A stretch of DNA of 64,000 bases from Parascedosporium putredinis (lineage: Eukaryota; Ascomycota; Sordariomycetes; Microascales; Microascaceae): assembly GCA_949357655.1 (NCBI GenBank), contig CASHTG010000019.1, positions 372,001 to 436,000 on the forward strand, written 5' to 3'. Shown piece after piece: positions 39,832 through 51,369 of the stretch. The position numbers and the translations under genes were made by a program. The notes below the pieces were generated by a model that saw only the letters and a list, made by a program, of their open reading frames with translations, searched no databases and was not told the origin of the DNA. The stretch's first letter is position 1. The number at the start of each line of letters is the position of its first letter.

Positions 39832-41569
39832 GGCGGCAAACGGGTATAATCGTCGTTGGTACAAAGGAAAAAGGGGCCAAGGTAGAAGCAACACCTAGAT
39901 GGATGGGTGGCGGATACAATGAGGGGCAAATGGAGAGAATGCAAGGCCACCCTTTGGCCAACTTCTATCACAGAGGCTATTTGTAAAAGAAGGAGAGAAA
40001 AAGAAAATAAGTACGCGAGCTCCGTTCTAGGGGAGGTGTGGCCTCTTTTGCTGGCAAAAGAGTCGGGTCGTCGTTTGCGTTGTTGGGTAAGAGCGGGATG
40101 GAGGGGCGGGTAGGTAATGCGGTCGGTGCCCGGATTTGGCGGGCGGCGGGGAGGTCGTAGTGCAGAAAAAGGGCTCTATGTGGGATTAATATCAGCGCAG
40201 GGTCGAGCAAGATGGGCAGCCGGGCTGGGAAATCCGTCGCAGTCAAGCTGGAGCTTTGGGGTTTTTGGGAGAGGTGCGCCGGGTCGGTGTTGAGGTCAAG
40301 ATCGCAGAGCGCGGAGGCAAGTGTAAGGTGGGCAAGAGTCACAAGGGAAAAAGGAGGGAGAGAGAGGCGAGGAGTACATACCAGTAGATAAGAGAGGGAC
40401 TGGAAGAGAGACAAGATTTCTTTGTTCGTCCTCCCGCGCGACCGGCTTGATGCCACCTTGCGATTTCGATTGAGGGGCCCCCTGGTCGGTTCGCTAATTA
40501 GCTCCTTGTCGCTTGCTCCAAGCAAGCGGAGTCCGGGGAAATATAACGACGGCGGGCCCGGCTCGCGATGAGGGTGGCACAAAAAAAAAAAAAAAGGAGA
40601 AATGAGAGCAGATTCGAGCACGGAATACGATTCAAGGCGAAGGAAATTCCTAAAGCAGCCGGAACTTGACAATTCCACGATTGGCTGGTCTGCAACCGGG
40701 AGTGGCCACCTGCGTTCACGTAAAACCAGGATGTGGGCGTCAAATAAGCTAACAAAAACCTGGGTCTCGACTTCAGTGCTAGCTTCCTTTTCCTCCCTTC
40801 CTCGGGAGCCTCCAGTAATATACTATGCCTGACGGGATAGGCTTTCTGGGTCATCTGTCAAGTGTGCGTCTTGTGCATCGAAGCGTGGACTATAGCCTCA
40901 ACAGGTTTGGGGTATCGTGTACGCGGCATGATGGAATTCTAGCATCAACCATCAACGCACTTGCCCTCGATTACCGAGGTAGAGGTACTTCGTACTTGCA
41001 CCATTATGCGTGGGATTGTGGCCAATAGGGCAACGTGTACAAAATGAAGCGGTGGCGACGTCATCCTTCTACAACATCTTTGATGAATTACTTCCACTAG
41101 ATGGGGGCATAAACCCCCATTATTCTCTGCACTCTGAATTGGAGCTGCTCTTCTCGGCGCCGGAGGTACCCACTATTAAAAGTCACCGCTGATCAGTTCC
41201 AATACCACCCAATGGATCCCTCGACCCTTGATGGATTGATGGGGAGACAAGTCTAGAGCCTGAGATTGATCCTCATGACCAGAGGTCACAGTGCACTGGC
41301 CCTCTAAGGAGCTGCAAGCAGCCTTACATTCAGCTAGTCAGCCAGACCTACAGGTAATATCGCCGAGAGACAGCCAAATGGATTTGATGTTCGATAGAAA
41401 TCCTATCAGTGGCACAGCCACCAGAGTTCCCCACCAACCCCAACCGCCAACTTGCCAGCCACACGACACCTATCCCAATCCAGGGCGCCGAAATTTGAAT
41501 CCAACCATCGTCACCCTACCTCGATTTTGATCCCAATCCCCAACCCGTCCAGCCAAACCCACGCCCGCC
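39832..41569. other. Divergent intergenic region
   Basis: Lies between the divergent GPI12 gene and the DUF7719-type gene, so it should hold both promoters. An A run of about 16 lies at 40579-40594. The last 300 bp is C/A-rich and likely the leader of the + strand gene. No gene is seen. Confidence 0.6.
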
Positions 41570-42396
41570 ATGGCCCGCAAGCGCAAGGACGTCAACGATC
41601 CCAAGATCAAGCTCGCCCAACCCGACCGATCCGGCCCGGATCCAACAGAGAAGACATTGTACCAATGGGCCGAGGAAAGGAATCTCTTTGAAGAGGCTCA
41701 GCGCCGTGAGGCCGCCGTGAAGAAAGCTGCGAAAAAGGACGGCAAGGCCAAGGATGGCAAGGCCAAGGCCGCCGGCGGCGGCGATGGCGGTAACGAGGGC
41801 AAGGAGGGGAGGAAAACGACGAAAATGTCATGACGCCCGGAGAAGAGCGCGTCGCCGAGGCGGTGCTCTGGACGGCCACGATTGCGATGCTGCACTTTAC
41901 CCTCGACACGTTGGTGCAGCATCAGTACGCGCAGGAGCTGGACTGGCGAAGAATCACCATCCGGACAGCCCAGGCATTTGTGGGTAAGTTAGAGCAACGG
42001 CCCCACGACTACTCGAGATGTAGAGACCTAGGACGGGTTTCAAAACACACTGGAAACTTTTGGAGATAAAGACTAACGTTTGGTGTCCCTTCGTAGTCTT
42101 CCTAGGCCTCTTTACGTCCTCCACCCGCATTCGTCCAGCCCAAACCTCGTCCCTGGTCTGCCTGCCCGATTCCAACACACGGCGCGCCAAACCATCTTCC
42201 TTATCACCAGCGTCCTTTCAGGATGCTATCTCATATACATAACCAATTCGGAGGGATACCTAGCGGTGCAAAAGAAAGCACCCCGTTGGCCTGCATGTGG
42301 CTCTGGTCTGTCATTGAGCTAAACCTCGGGCTATCCGTCGTCAGTGTGGCAGCGGCAGCAGGGTTTCTTTGGTACGGGGATTATGAGATCAAATAG
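41570..42396 (+). CDS. Small multi-pass membrane protein, DUF7719-type
   Basis: I recognise the general family (fungal DUF7719) but no function is known. Exon 1 is 41570-41983, the intron 41984-42096 (113 bp, GT-AG), and exon 2 runs to 42396. The N-terminus is basic (MARKRKDVNDPKIKL, QPDRSGPDPTEKTLY) and is followed by a Lys/Ala/Gly-rich stretch. Hydrophobic segments then read AVLWTATIAMLHFTLDTLV, FLVFLG-like, IFLITSVLSGCYLIYI, and LGLSVVSVAAAAGFLW. Three one-base deletions break the frame: the G run 41806-41809, the T run 42111-42113 and the C run 42281-42284. With three bases restored, the CDS is 717 nt (238 residues). The gene converges on the next minus-strand gene, with 140 bp between the two stops. 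Confidence 0.85.
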
Positions 42397-42536
42397 ACCC
42401 CATGCAACTATATAGGAGCTTGGTTACGAGGCCGTGATCACGAAAGCGGGATGCGCCGCATCACGCCTTTTTTCTTTTGAGGGGATTTTGATTTTGTTCT
42501 TCTATATTCTTCCATTTGCAGTTCGTCTCTGGGACG

Positions 42537-43530
42537 TCATCTAGACAAGGATCTAGCTATAGAATGAGGCGTACTTGGCCTCCGCTCATGCCCTCTACTT
42601 CTCCTTTTGCTCACGTTTTCGTGTGATGCGGATAACCGCCTCGCCTTGGTGCTAATCTCGATGATGTTTTGGACCTCGGCGCTGTACCTGCTCGAATCCT
42701 TCTTGCCAATCAAGCACACCATATCCTCCAGCTTCAGCGTTTCCTCACGCTGTACCGTCATGGACCTCTCGAGTCGGCCCAGCGACTCCGAGTTGACCGA
42801 TTCCATCCACTTGACCCTCGTTTCAAGATCTCGTATGCGGCTAAGTGTTCGGGTTAACAGGTCAGCCTTGCCCTCGCGTAGAGCCGTTACTTCAAGCGTA
42901 AAGACAAACTCTCTGAGAAGCCGGGTTCAAAGTGGAAACTTACGAGGAAACCATGCTCATCTGCGCAAACTGCACCCTTCCCGTCAGCGCGTCCCTCTGC
43001 CTGACGAGCTCCAGCGCCTTCTTCCGCACCGGAAGCCAGGAAATGGCGATCCCAGACCCGAGCGTCCAGCTCTTCGGCACGACCGTCCAGCTCTCGCCCC
43101 TCCGCCGGTCGCTGTCCGCGGCCCTCAGCTCCGTCTCCTCCACAATTTCGAGCAGGCGCTTCTCAAGCCTCCTCAGGTCATCCATCACGTACGCGTACAT
43201 CTGGTATTCGGGGAGGAAGCGCTGGCCCGGGGCTAGGTGCGTGCGAAAGTGGTCCGCGTCAGGCTGGTCGGCGATGGATTGCCGGTTTCCCGGTTTGGCA
43301 CCGAGGCCGCCGTTTCCGTTCAGGGCGGCGGCCTGTATAAGCTTTGCGAGCCATGTCGACTCTGTCTTGTACCACGACAGCGAAGCCTTGACGCGGAAGT
43401 ACTCCTCATCGCTATTGCGTAGGTAGCTGATGCGGGCGTATATGGCGGCCGCAATGGCGACGACAAAGGTCAGGATTCCAACGACGTTAGACGCGATAGA
43501 CAGCGGGCTGTCCTTCTCGTCCACGTCCAT
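42537..43530 (-). CDS. Hypothetical single-pass membrane protein with coiled coil
   Basis: I do not recognise a named family. Two exons (42944-43530 and 42537-42840) are joined across a 103-bp GT-AG intron, giving 296 residues with no frame error. Residues 12-32 are a strong transmembrane segment (SIASNVVGILTFVVAIAAA). A soluble domain follows, with EEYFRVKASLSWYKTESTWLA near the membrane, and then a region rich in charged heptads (DDLRRLEKRLLEIVEETELRA). A second predicted coiled coil lies in exon 2 (RIRDLETRVKWMESVN onward). The C-terminus is basic and Ser/Arg-rich. The start is the ATG at 43530; an in-frame GTG nine codons upstream is not needed. It converges on the DUF7719-type gene. Confidence 0.8.
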
Positions 43531-44925
43531 CGAATATTCCAATTCTTTTTCCCTCACCCAAAGAGCCTTCTCTTCTCTCTGAGAGGCGATGGGAGTTTAT
43601 TTGGCAGCTACGTCTAGTGGGGGAAAGGAATTTTGCGGTGTGCCTCATTCCTCCATGCAATGGGGAGCGACGTCGGAAAAAGAACTAGTATCGCGTTAAA
43701 TGAAGATGCGCGCGTCTTCGTCATGGGCAGGCGCATCCTTCAGCTCATTTTTGCTTTGATCTGATTGAGCAATTCGCAACCACAGCTTTGACAGCCCTAC
43801 CAACTCCCGCTAGTTGGGTGGGCGTTCTATTACCAATGCTCACTACCCCGGAAATTATAAACCATTCATGTTGATAGAAGAGCCCTAGGTTGAAATCAAT
43901 TCCCAGATAAGCGGATGTAGTTGAGATGTGATCGAACGTCTTATATTTAGCGACTCGCCCAGGGTAATAATAACCAGCTTCCTGGGCACACATTGAGACT
44001 CTTGTCGTCCTTCCCCAAAGCGAAAGGCGCCCCGACTTTCTTTAACACGCACAAGAAGGCTTAGGTGTTGAGTTCATAGACCGGATTAATCCATGGATGC
44101 ATACATTTTTGACGAGTTCGAATAGCTTGGTGGCCTTTGTAGTACTATAGAATATCTTTTTAGCGCCGACTCCAGACCTTTGCTCGCGAGTTTTCCTCCC
44201 CTTAGCTAGTTGCGATATATGTAAGCCAGAACGCAGGCCGTAGCAGGCAGATGTCCGCCCGTTTACATCGACGTGTAGGCGGATAGAAGAAGCATCTCCG
44301 AAAAAGAGTAGAGTATCGAAACTCCAATCTCTAAGTTTGGGGTGGTTTTGTGTTGTTGTTCGTTGTCTGTCCTCCACGAACTTCTATTCCTGCGATGGAA
44401 GCGGGAAGCGGGAAGGAGGATTAGAGTCGAGTCTTACAGGAACGAGAAGGTGCGACCAGTCCCTTGCGACGTGGTCCGAATTGATCCATCACGCCTTGGT
44501 GAGTCGATGAATTGTATAACAAACAAGTTGTTTCTTCTCGCTTTCTTCTTCACCTACATCTCCATCAAGTTCACCTTCATTCGCTCTCTACCTTGGGACA
44601 CGAGATATCACCCGAGCTGTCACTCCTAATTATATCCACGAGTAAGTTGTAGTCACGGCCTCCAAGCCTCCATCATAGCGGCTATCCCTTGATCCATAGA
44701 TCTCTGTACCGTTACACGGTTCAATAACGCAAGCCTCCCTCCCTACCTCAATTGTCTATGGCAAAATCGAAGTTGCTTGCTGGCGCCGCCCCATTCCGCA
44801 AGCCTCAGTTTCTTAGCCAAATCCTCTACACTTTCTAACAGTCCAAAGACCTTAAACTAGACATCTTCAGAATCAGCTCTCCTCCTCATCACTACTTTGC
44901 CTCTTCCACCCTACGCCGCTACAAA
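43531..44925. other. Intergenic region, AT-richer, no supported gene
   Basis: Base composition is more AT-rich than the flanking genes around 43.7-44.6 kb. Open frames here (for example 43745-43993 and 44042-44377 on the - strand) lack codon bias and recognisable similarity. They could be remnants of an old element or chance frames. Confidence 0.4.
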
Positions 44926-45362
44926 ATGCCAGGCTCCGACAACTGGCGTCCATACACCATCCCCCATTCGGGAGAAGGCGCCGTCCGACGATCCGACGGC
45001 TCCTGGGTCCCCTCCTCGCAGGTTCTAAACATCCCTCTGGCACCCCATCCGCACATCGACACCTCATCATTTTCGCCAACTTCCTCCCCCAGCACTTGTG
45101 GCGTTCCCTCTGCAGCCATGAACACGACCGCGACCGCCGCCCCTAGGCCCAGGGCAGCTGCTGCGCCGCCACTGCCGCCGGTCTCATGTCTATGCCTGTT
45201 GACGTACACGCCGACAAGGGTGCCGCGGGCTTGGAAGGTGGAGCTGTTCATCCCAGGTTTTCGGGCGATCACGGGCCCGGGGCGGGCAAGGATAGGCCTG
45301 CCTCCCTCTACTACAGACTCGAGCCCAATTCACAGAGAGGCGCTGACTCTATCTCGAGCTAG
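44926..45362 (+). CDS. Small hypothetical protein
   Basis: The ATG at 44926 follows a pyrimidine-rich leader and opens a frame with coding-like codons: MPGSDNWRPYTIPHSGEG, then RRSDGSWVPSSQ. A second coding-like frame begins near 45150 (ATAAGLMSMPVDVHADKG) and ends RLEPNSQRGADSISS at a stop at 45360-45362. The two can be joined by an intron from the GTTCTA after 45021 to the CCCCTAG ending near 45147, phase 0, or by a one-base indel. I cannot tell which. No domain is recognised. It is transcribed divergently from the array that follows. Confidence 0.4.
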
Positions 45363-45794
45363 ATCTACTGATTGGCTCTTACATTACCCCTAGGTCTTTG
45401 GTTTTTCAGCTAGCATTCCGAAGACCGCCTCCTTGTCTATGTTAGCCCATCAAGATCCTAGATAGACAACTTATAGATAAAAGGCCTCTTCATTTCCATA
45501 ATTTCTACTTGCTACTCTCTCAGAGACCTTATTGGTCCCCTCTGGGGGCCCGTGAAGACGGCCCTGAGTTGCTTTGCGCGCAGCTACCCCTGCTCCAAGC
45601 TTCCTTTACGCAAAAGCGCTGCAGTGATGTCACCTTTTCCCTCTCCATCGTTTAGTCAGCCTCCCAAACGTATGCGTTGATCTCCATTACACGCCCAACT
45701 TCAACTAGAAGCAACATGCATCTTTAGCCAACATTGCCCGGTATCCCTCCTATTTTTTGTTTTCTCACACCCTCAAAATGTTCGGCCGAGCTCG
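45363..45794. other. Intergenic gap before the paralogue array
   Basis: No gene seen. The segment is pyrimidine-rich and includes the 3' flank of the first array member. Confidence 0.5.
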
Positions 45795-46915
45795 TTACTC
45801 CTCCTCCTCAAAAGTAGGAATGCGGCACTGAAGAATGATGTTGCGCGTTCCCGACCGCCGGGCCTCGCGTATCTCCCGCAGGACAAGGAGAAGGCTCTCC
45901 TGCGTCTCGAGGAGCGCTTCGTGCGTGGTATTGAGACGTTCCTCTGTCCTGATGAGGCGTTCGTTGGTGTCGATGACGCGCTGCTGCATGTCAACGATGG
46001 CTTGAAGCAAATCTTCCGTCTTGGGCGTCCCCAGCGGCGGAGGGGCGGGGCGGTGCTGCGCCGGAGCGGCTATGTACGTGGCGGTTGTGGGTTGCGCTGC
46101 CGCGGCACGATCGCTTCGCTTCTTCGGCTTTGAAGGCGAGATCCTACGGGTAAGGCGTCAAGTAAGGGCGTTAGCGTGTCTGAAGCAAGAGAGAAAGAAG
46201 CCAAGAGGACAAGGAGGGGGGATGGGAAAGCAAAGAGAACCCCCACCTCACGGTTTAACATGGACTTGTCCACGTCAAAGGTGACGTAGGCTTCGCAAAA
46301 CGCGGAAACCACCGATTGTGCGTCGACGGGGATATCGACGCAAGCGCGTTTCGCAGCGGCGCACTTGGCGCATCGAGTCCCAGATCCTTTAGGCCCGTAA
46401 GTCTCTGATTCAGCGTCCTTTTTTCCACCTCTGCACCACGTTCGTCTTGGATTTCGTGCGCGTACACGAAAGAACTCACCTGACTGCCGGTAGCACTGCT
46501 AATTCATATCGGCGGTAGAGAACCTATTGACACATGTAACGCAAGGCGGCATCCGACGACGAGCCGCGGGCGTCATATCGTCCAGCTCATCTTCCGAGCC
46601 GTCGGAGACCGATGTCCTCGCGCGCTTCCGTCCCTTGGGCGTCAGCGTCGGCGTGGGCGTGGGGGTTGGACGGGAGGCGTCGCCTTTGGCACGGAGGCTG
46701 GGCTTTCGACGCCCACGGTCGCGCAGGCGGTCGCCGGTAGCTGGTTCTCGGAGGACGGACTGGGTCTGGGGAAGGTGTTGGCGCACGACATACTGGGCGG
46801 CGAGTGGATGGGAGGGGCTGGTGGCGGCAGCGTTGGGAGTGGCTCTGGACGAAGAGTGCCGTAGGAGAGGGGAGGGAGGGAAAGACGTAAGAGGGATGAA
46901 ATAGACCTCTGGCAT
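45795..46915 (-). CDS. Array member 1: six-Cys motif plus coiled-coil protein with an internal TAG
   Basis: I do not recognise a named family. Exons are 46480-46915, 46247-46386 (140 nt) and 45795-46143. The N-terminus is Pro/Ser/Thr-rich, with a basic cluster (GRKRART) before an acidic patch. Cys125 and Cys128 (MPPCVTC) are followed by ten residues, an in-frame TAG at 46499-46501 (codon 139), then Gln, Cys141, and a phase-1 donor (GTGAGT). Exon 2 carries TRCAKCAAAKRACVDIP and ends LNRE at a phase-0 donor. Exon 3 starts DLAFKAEEAK and ends with a clear coiled coil (QAIVDMQQRVIDTNERLIR onward). One extra base lies somewhere in the first half of exon 3, since the total is 925 nt and the frame changes there. 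The exon 2 acceptor is an unusual AAAG; a CAG at 46405-46407 is an alternative but would spoil the conserved spacing. It is probably nuclear, by the basic cluster. Confidence 0.72.
46499..46501 (-). other. In-frame TAG at the conserved Trp position (member 1)
   Basis: The coding strand reads ATG AAT TAG CAG TGC. The codon is the 11th after the second Cys of C-x2-C, where array member 3 has TGG. The frame stays open for six more codons to a phase-1 splice donor at the family's usual place. Confidence 0.8.
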
Positions 46916-47344
46916 AAGTACGATGTTGGTTTGCTCTGCTCCCTGAGGAGTTCCCTAGCCCCTTGTGCGAGGCTGGTTTGCTTCCTCTTGCTCTACGGCC
47001 TAGTGAATTAAGGGATGGGAGTATCGGTAATGCGCGAGGAGTGGCGGCTGTTTGTGGTCCAAATACCTTTGAACCACATGCCTTTGGCCGCCATATTCTA
47101 GTGTGACCCTTAGCAAGTGAGCAGCGCGATCACAAGGGCTTTAGAGGTTTACAAGGAAGGATATCCGGTTCGGAGCACTTTGATACTTTTTTTCTTTCAA
47201 TTTACGAAATAGTCCCAGCCATGGCTCGACATCCTTTGGCTTTCCACTATCATAAGAATAAAACCCCCTTTCCATATCTCGTCCATCTCACCGTTGCTCT
47301 CGGAAAGTAGACAAAGCCATCAAAAATATCTCGTAGAGAGGTCC
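46916..47344. other. Spacer between array members 1 and 2
   Basis: About 430 bp holding the promoter side of member 1 and the 3' flank of member 2. Nothing else recognised. Confidence 0.6.
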
Positions 47345-48367
47345 CTACTTGGTGACGGCCTCTTCGCCCTCCTCCTCCTCCTCCTCTTCTCCCTCCTCCC
47401 GAGCAAGCACATGGTCCACGCAGATACTCACACGCTCCAACGCCCGAAAAATACCCGCCTGAAAGCCCGTGATCCTCGCCAAAGACTCCCGCATCACCTT
47501 CTGCATATCCGCGATGCCCTTGTTCTGCTCGGAAATAGTCTCGAGGCAATCGGCCAGCGTGTTTTGGCACTCGGAAATGACCTCTAGGCTGTTGGCCGCC
47601 CGCTTCTCCGCACCGGCCAACACCTCTGTGTTCTCTGCAATGCGGTCCGCGCATTCGGCGATGCCCGCAATGAGCTGAGACATTGTGGGCTTTCGATGGC
47701 TGGTGGAACCCGCGGTGGCCCCCGACACTCTCGGCGTGGGGTTGGCGTCGGGTCGGAGACGCGAAGGGTGGCTTGCCCCAGCTGGAAGCGGACTTGATCG
47801 GAAGTTCCGCCGGGGAGACATGCCACCTTGGCCGCGTGCGCCTTCATTGCAAGATTCTACAGAAGGTCATCAGCACTCGAATTTAACACAAGCTCGGCTC
47901 AGGCGCCTCAGAAGGACGAGCACTTACCGATGAAGATTCTTCAGACTTGCTCACTTCGTGCGAGAGAAAGGCATGCACAAGGTTGTTCACAGCTGGCTGG
48001 GCTTGAGCCTGTGGCTTGGTACAAGTTATACCCTTGTCAAGGCAATTGAAGCAAGATGTATCATATCCTACGAGCCGTTAGCCATCTTCCTTGGTAGCCC
48101 CCGGCTTCATCTGTTGGGGGCATGAGGGGGGCAGGGACGATCTCGAACCGGGCGACCAGTGGCACTCCTAGGCCAACGTAGACGTCGAAAAGATAGCAAC
48201 GCAATTGACGCAAGGAGGAATCTCCTCGGGCCCTTGGCAGTTTCAAAGATGTCGTCGGAAGTGAGCGGATCGATGGGGGACCTGGGCCTCTTGTGGCGGC
48301 TACTCGGGGTCAGGGCGGCTTGGCCAGGAGCGCCGCCTGTCGAGGAGGCGTGTAGGGACTGAAACAT
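47345..48367 (-). CDS. Array member 2: six-Cys motif plus coiled-coil protein with an internal TAG
   Basis: Same architecture as member 1. Exons are 48149-48367, 47928-48067 (140 nt) and 47345-47856. Exon 1 carries a basic cluster (SRHKRPRSP), then EEIPPCVNCVAIFSTSTLA, an in-frame TAG at 48168-48170, Glu, and Cys-His-Trp, ending in a phase-1 donor (GTTCGA). Exon 2 carries SCFNCLDKGITCTKP. Exon 3 starts NLAMKAHAAK and ends in a long coiled coil (AECADRIAENTEVLAG, later QKVMRESLARI) and a poly-Glu tail. Two one-base deletions are inferred: in the GGGCCC at 48228-48233, just before the first Cys motif, and in the G run 47738-47741. With both restored, the length is 873 nt (291 codons including the internal TAG and the final stop). 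The start at 48367 is the first ATG, but it overlaps a good acceptor (CATGTTTCAG), so an upstream exon reaching about 48.4-48.6 kb is possible. Confidence 0.72.
48168..48170 (-). other. In-frame TAG at the conserved Trp position (member 2)
   Basis: The coding strand reads TTG GCC TAG GAG TGC CAC TGG. The TAG is the 11th codon after the second Cys of C-x2-C. It sits in the loop of a small perfect inverted repeat (TGGC-CTAGGAGT-GCCA at 48160-48175). Confidence 0.8.
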
Positions 48368-49087
48368 GTGAGAATCCAAACTATGAAGGATAGCCACCCA
48401 AGAACATTCTGTGGACTGGGAATACATACATCATTCTTCTGGAGTGAGAACTCAGCAGGTAGGGGTCGGAGCCTCGTGGTTTGGTGGTTTGGTGGTTTGG
48501 TGGGTTGGAAAGGGTGGGAGTGAGGATGATCAAGTCCAAGCCTGGCAGCAAACAAGAGGGAAAAGGTACTGGTTTTATTTCCATGCGATCCTCAACTGGT
48601 GGATGCGCATGTAAAATATAGAAGTAGGGGCATTCACAATGCTCCTACCTCTTCTTTAATCTTCTTTCTTCATCTCCATCTAGATTAGTGGAACGCACTT
48701 TGTGCCCCCATAGGTAGATGGAAGATGTGGAGAGAAGGCATGATCACAGCGTCTATCCTTACAAGTCAATGCCCAATTTTGCAAGTCAATTTCTTCAACT
48801 AGAAAGGAGAGGACTGCCAGGCCTAGGTCTAGGCTCAACTAAAAAGAAAGGCTAGTGAGAAAGACAATGAATGCATAATGCATGGCTGAGGAAATGTCCA
48901 GACTACTCTGGACCTCCAAGCGCTCTTTTTTTCCTTTTTATCATCGCCGAAAAAGAATAAACAGAATAGCAACGAAGCCCCTTCGCTGGCGGCCAGAGTT
49001 TGGCTCCCTTATACTCTCGAACACCCATGGTATATCTTGTCGGGCGCAATCCACGCTAAACCGTGGCAACCACGCACCAGATCGAGA
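48368..49087. other. Spacer between array members 2 and 3
   Basis: May hold a 5' exon of member 2 (about 48.41-48.6 kb, with a GTATGT donor following EFSLQKND). A tandem repeat lies inside it. The rest shows no gene. Confidence 0.5.
48476..48507. repeat. Tandem 8-bp repeat GTGGTTTG
   Basis: Three perfect GTGGTTTG units and a degenerate fourth. On the minus strand this reads as a Pro/Asn/His/Gln-rich frame that may be part of a 5' exon of array member 2. Confidence 0.8.
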
Positions 49088-49956
49088 TCACAGGAAACCT
49101 AACAGGGTATGCTGAATCGCGAGTGCCTCCAAGGAAAAAAGCCTAGCGTTGAGCAGTGCCATCTCCTCCTCGACATGTCGCATAATGGCAATATTCCGCC
49201 TGCTCGTGGCAAAGATTTGGGCACCAGACTCTGGGTATTGGGCGAGCTGTTCTCTCATCCCGCTCTCGGTCGTGACAATCCAGTCGGGGAGGGCCGCACG
49301 TTGGTCCCTAATGACGAAAATCCGCTCTTGAATTACGTCCGCCGGGGCCTCTTCGTCGGGCTCGTTGGAGCGCCCGGCGATAGCCCGGCACGTGTCAACG
49401 ACCGCTTTGGCACTGGTAGTAACAGCCTATCAATATAGCGACTGGTTAGAGCTCGATCGACGGATTTGAAAAAGGGCGGGGCTGCGTGCCTCTGCGTTCA
49501 GGATAGTTGGGTCCGCCTCCCAGTCGTCCAGGGCCGTGGCAAACTCAACGATGGGAATGAACAAGGCCAAGTTCGGGTATACGCATTCTGTGCCCGAGGC
49601 TGTGCAACCTAGGCACTTGCCCTCATCTATACTCTTGTTCAGTTAGATGCCCTTGTGTATGGGGGATGCATAGGCACTGGGGACGGACCTTCTGCGAAGT
49701 GGCAAGGCCATGAAAAGTGGTCCAAGTCTATCTTTTCGATGCAATGACCGCAAGGGACATCGCTCGCGCGGAGTTCAAACGTTGTGTCTGGAGGCCTATC
49801 TCTGGCTTGGATATAGTGGGAGTTTCCATTGAGCTGAGGTTCGTCGAAGTCGCTAAACTCGAATTCGCTTTGGCCATCGATATAGTCTCCGTCGCCATTT
49901 ACCTCTGGTGGCAGCTGAGTATTATTTCCCGCATCGTACCCGTTGTCTGAGCTCAT
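49088..49956 (-). CDS. Array member 3: six-Cys motif protein with TGG at the Trp position
   Basis: The reference copy for the array. It is intact, with no frame error and no internal stop. Exons are 49689-49956, 49490-49626 (137 nt) and 49088-49426, giving 744 nt (247 residues). The acidic N-terminus is followed by DVPCGHCIEKIDLDHFSWPC: Cys69, Cys72, Trp83 (TGG) and Cys85. A phase-1 intron splits the next Asp codon (weak donor GTCCGT). Exon 2 carries GKCLGCTASGTECVYP and ends LNAE. The second intron appears to be GC-AG (GCACGC donor, CTCTAAC branch-like site, ATAG acceptor), because no GT donor fits. Exon 3 begins AVTTSAKAVVDTCRAI and is helical, but with weaker heptads than its neighbours. 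Unlike the other three copies, it lacks a basic NLS-like cluster. Function unknown. Confidence 0.82.
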
Positions 49957-50591
49957 ATTGTAGGGCTATTTCTTAAGGATAGTTAATATGCCACGGTAGC
50001 TTCGAGTCGCCGAGTGGAACAGGAAAGACTACTATATGAGTATCGGTTAATGGCTGGCTGTGAACAACGCTTCAGGTAAGGCTGGTGGAGTTGGTGTTGA
50101 TGAGAATGAGAATGTTACGAGAGCCCGATGTTTAGAATCTATCAGAACAGTAGAAATAAGCCTCTGTTCAACACTGAATCACTAAATATGTAATGAAGTT
50201 AGGGTCTCGTTTTTATGACTAGGATCAATTGGAAGGCGCATCCAAGCAATAGCTAGGATGCTGTAGGCTAGGAAGCTGCAACCTAGGCTGTTACTAGGAA
50301 AAGGACTGCTTTCTAAATGTCCTCTAGATATCATACAAGAGAAATCTTGGAATCAAGTAGGTTACAGCAGTATCTCTGAACGCTAATAGGGCACTCACCC
50401 CTTTTGATTGTCTCTATCTTGGAAAGACTATTGAGGTTCATCAGGATCCCATCGTATATTCAAGGATCCTACGAGCAGGAGTACCATACACGCTAGGAAG
50501 TCCTGCCATTGTATTCAATCTCGCTATTTGGGTTTCTCAGTAGGACTAGCCAACATCATAGGATACTGTCCCCATTCTCCATATACCCATT
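49957..50591. other. Spacer between array members 3 and 4
   Basis: About 635 bp, AT-rich and without a coding-like frame. It is the promoter side of member 3. I could not find remnants of a further paralogue in it, but a strongly decayed copy would be missed by eye. Confidence 0.55.
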
Positions 50592-51369
50592 CTAAGACGA
50601 CCGCGGCAGGTTCACCGAGGCACCACTCCTGCGAAGGATCCCCAGCTCTATAAGGATATTCTCTTGCATCCTGGTTACCCGCTCGTGAAGCCTAACAACA
50701 CGTAGCTGGGCCTCCGCGAGAGTCTTCAACGTCAGTTCAAGCGAGTGGCTCTTGTGAGGCTCGTCGTTGCCAGGGCGGTGATGGCCTTCGCTCTCTCGGC
50801 AGGCTCGATGGGCACTTTCCAGCTTCCCTGTAGGTCCTACAAGTTGAATAGTCAGCAAGGATGCAAGTACAATGGAGAGCGAGAAAGCAGCATGCTGTTG
50901 GAAAGAAGGATATGCAATGGAGTTGCTTTGGGTGGCTGGCCCTCAAACGCTTACCTCGCGATTCGCGGCAGAATAATCCAGGTGGCACTGATCGACAGCA
51001 GTGCTAAAATTGAAAACAGCCTTCCAAGCAGAGAACGGGATGTCATGGCATTGCCACCCTTTCTCCTCGCACACGACGCAGGTCTTTCCCGGTCCTAATC
51101 ATCCCCCGCACCAGTCCGTAAGCAACGCTGCATCGCGTAAACGCTCATGAGTGGAATGGGCGCCCCCTCCTGGGAGCTGATTTTGATTTTCACTTGCCTT
51201 GGAGCCACTCGCAGTTCTATACAAGGTCGTCCATGGAGAAGTTGTAGATGCAATTGGTGCAAGGAGGGTCTCTCCACACCCCAGACGGCAGTAACTTTTC
51301 CGTCTGGCCAACCTTCTCTTCTAGCTTTCTCTTCTTGGTTGCCTCCGTTTCGTTTCGAGGGACCGTCAT
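50592..51369 (-). CDS. Array member 4: six-Cys motif plus coiled-coil protein with an internal TAG
   Basis: Smallest copy. Exons are 51198-51369, 50955-51094 (140 nt) and 50592-50836. Exon 1 starts MTVPRNETEATKKRKLEEK (basic NLS-like cluster), then Cys37 and Cys40 (DPPCTNC), then an in-frame TAG at 51217-51219 (codon 51), Asn, and Cys53-Glu-Trp. The exon 1 donor appears to be GC (GCAAGT) in phase 1, with the acceptor TTAG at 51095-51098. Exon 2 carries TCVVCEEKGWQCHDIP and ends AANRE at GTAAGC. Exon 3 starts DLQGSWKVPIEPAERAKA and ends in a coiled coil (LELTLKTLAEAQLRVVRLH onward) at a TAG stop. One base is missing in exon 3, around 50740-50770, because the two conserved halves lie in different frames. 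Restoring it gives 558 nt. Being outermost, it lies next to the antiporter gene. Confidence 0.74.
51217..51219 (-). other. In-frame TAG at the conserved Trp position (member 4)
   Basis: The coding strand reads CTT GTA TAG AAC TGC GAG TGG. The TAG is again the 11th codon after the second Cys of C-x2-C, with the frame continuing to the phase-1 donor. Confidence 0.8.
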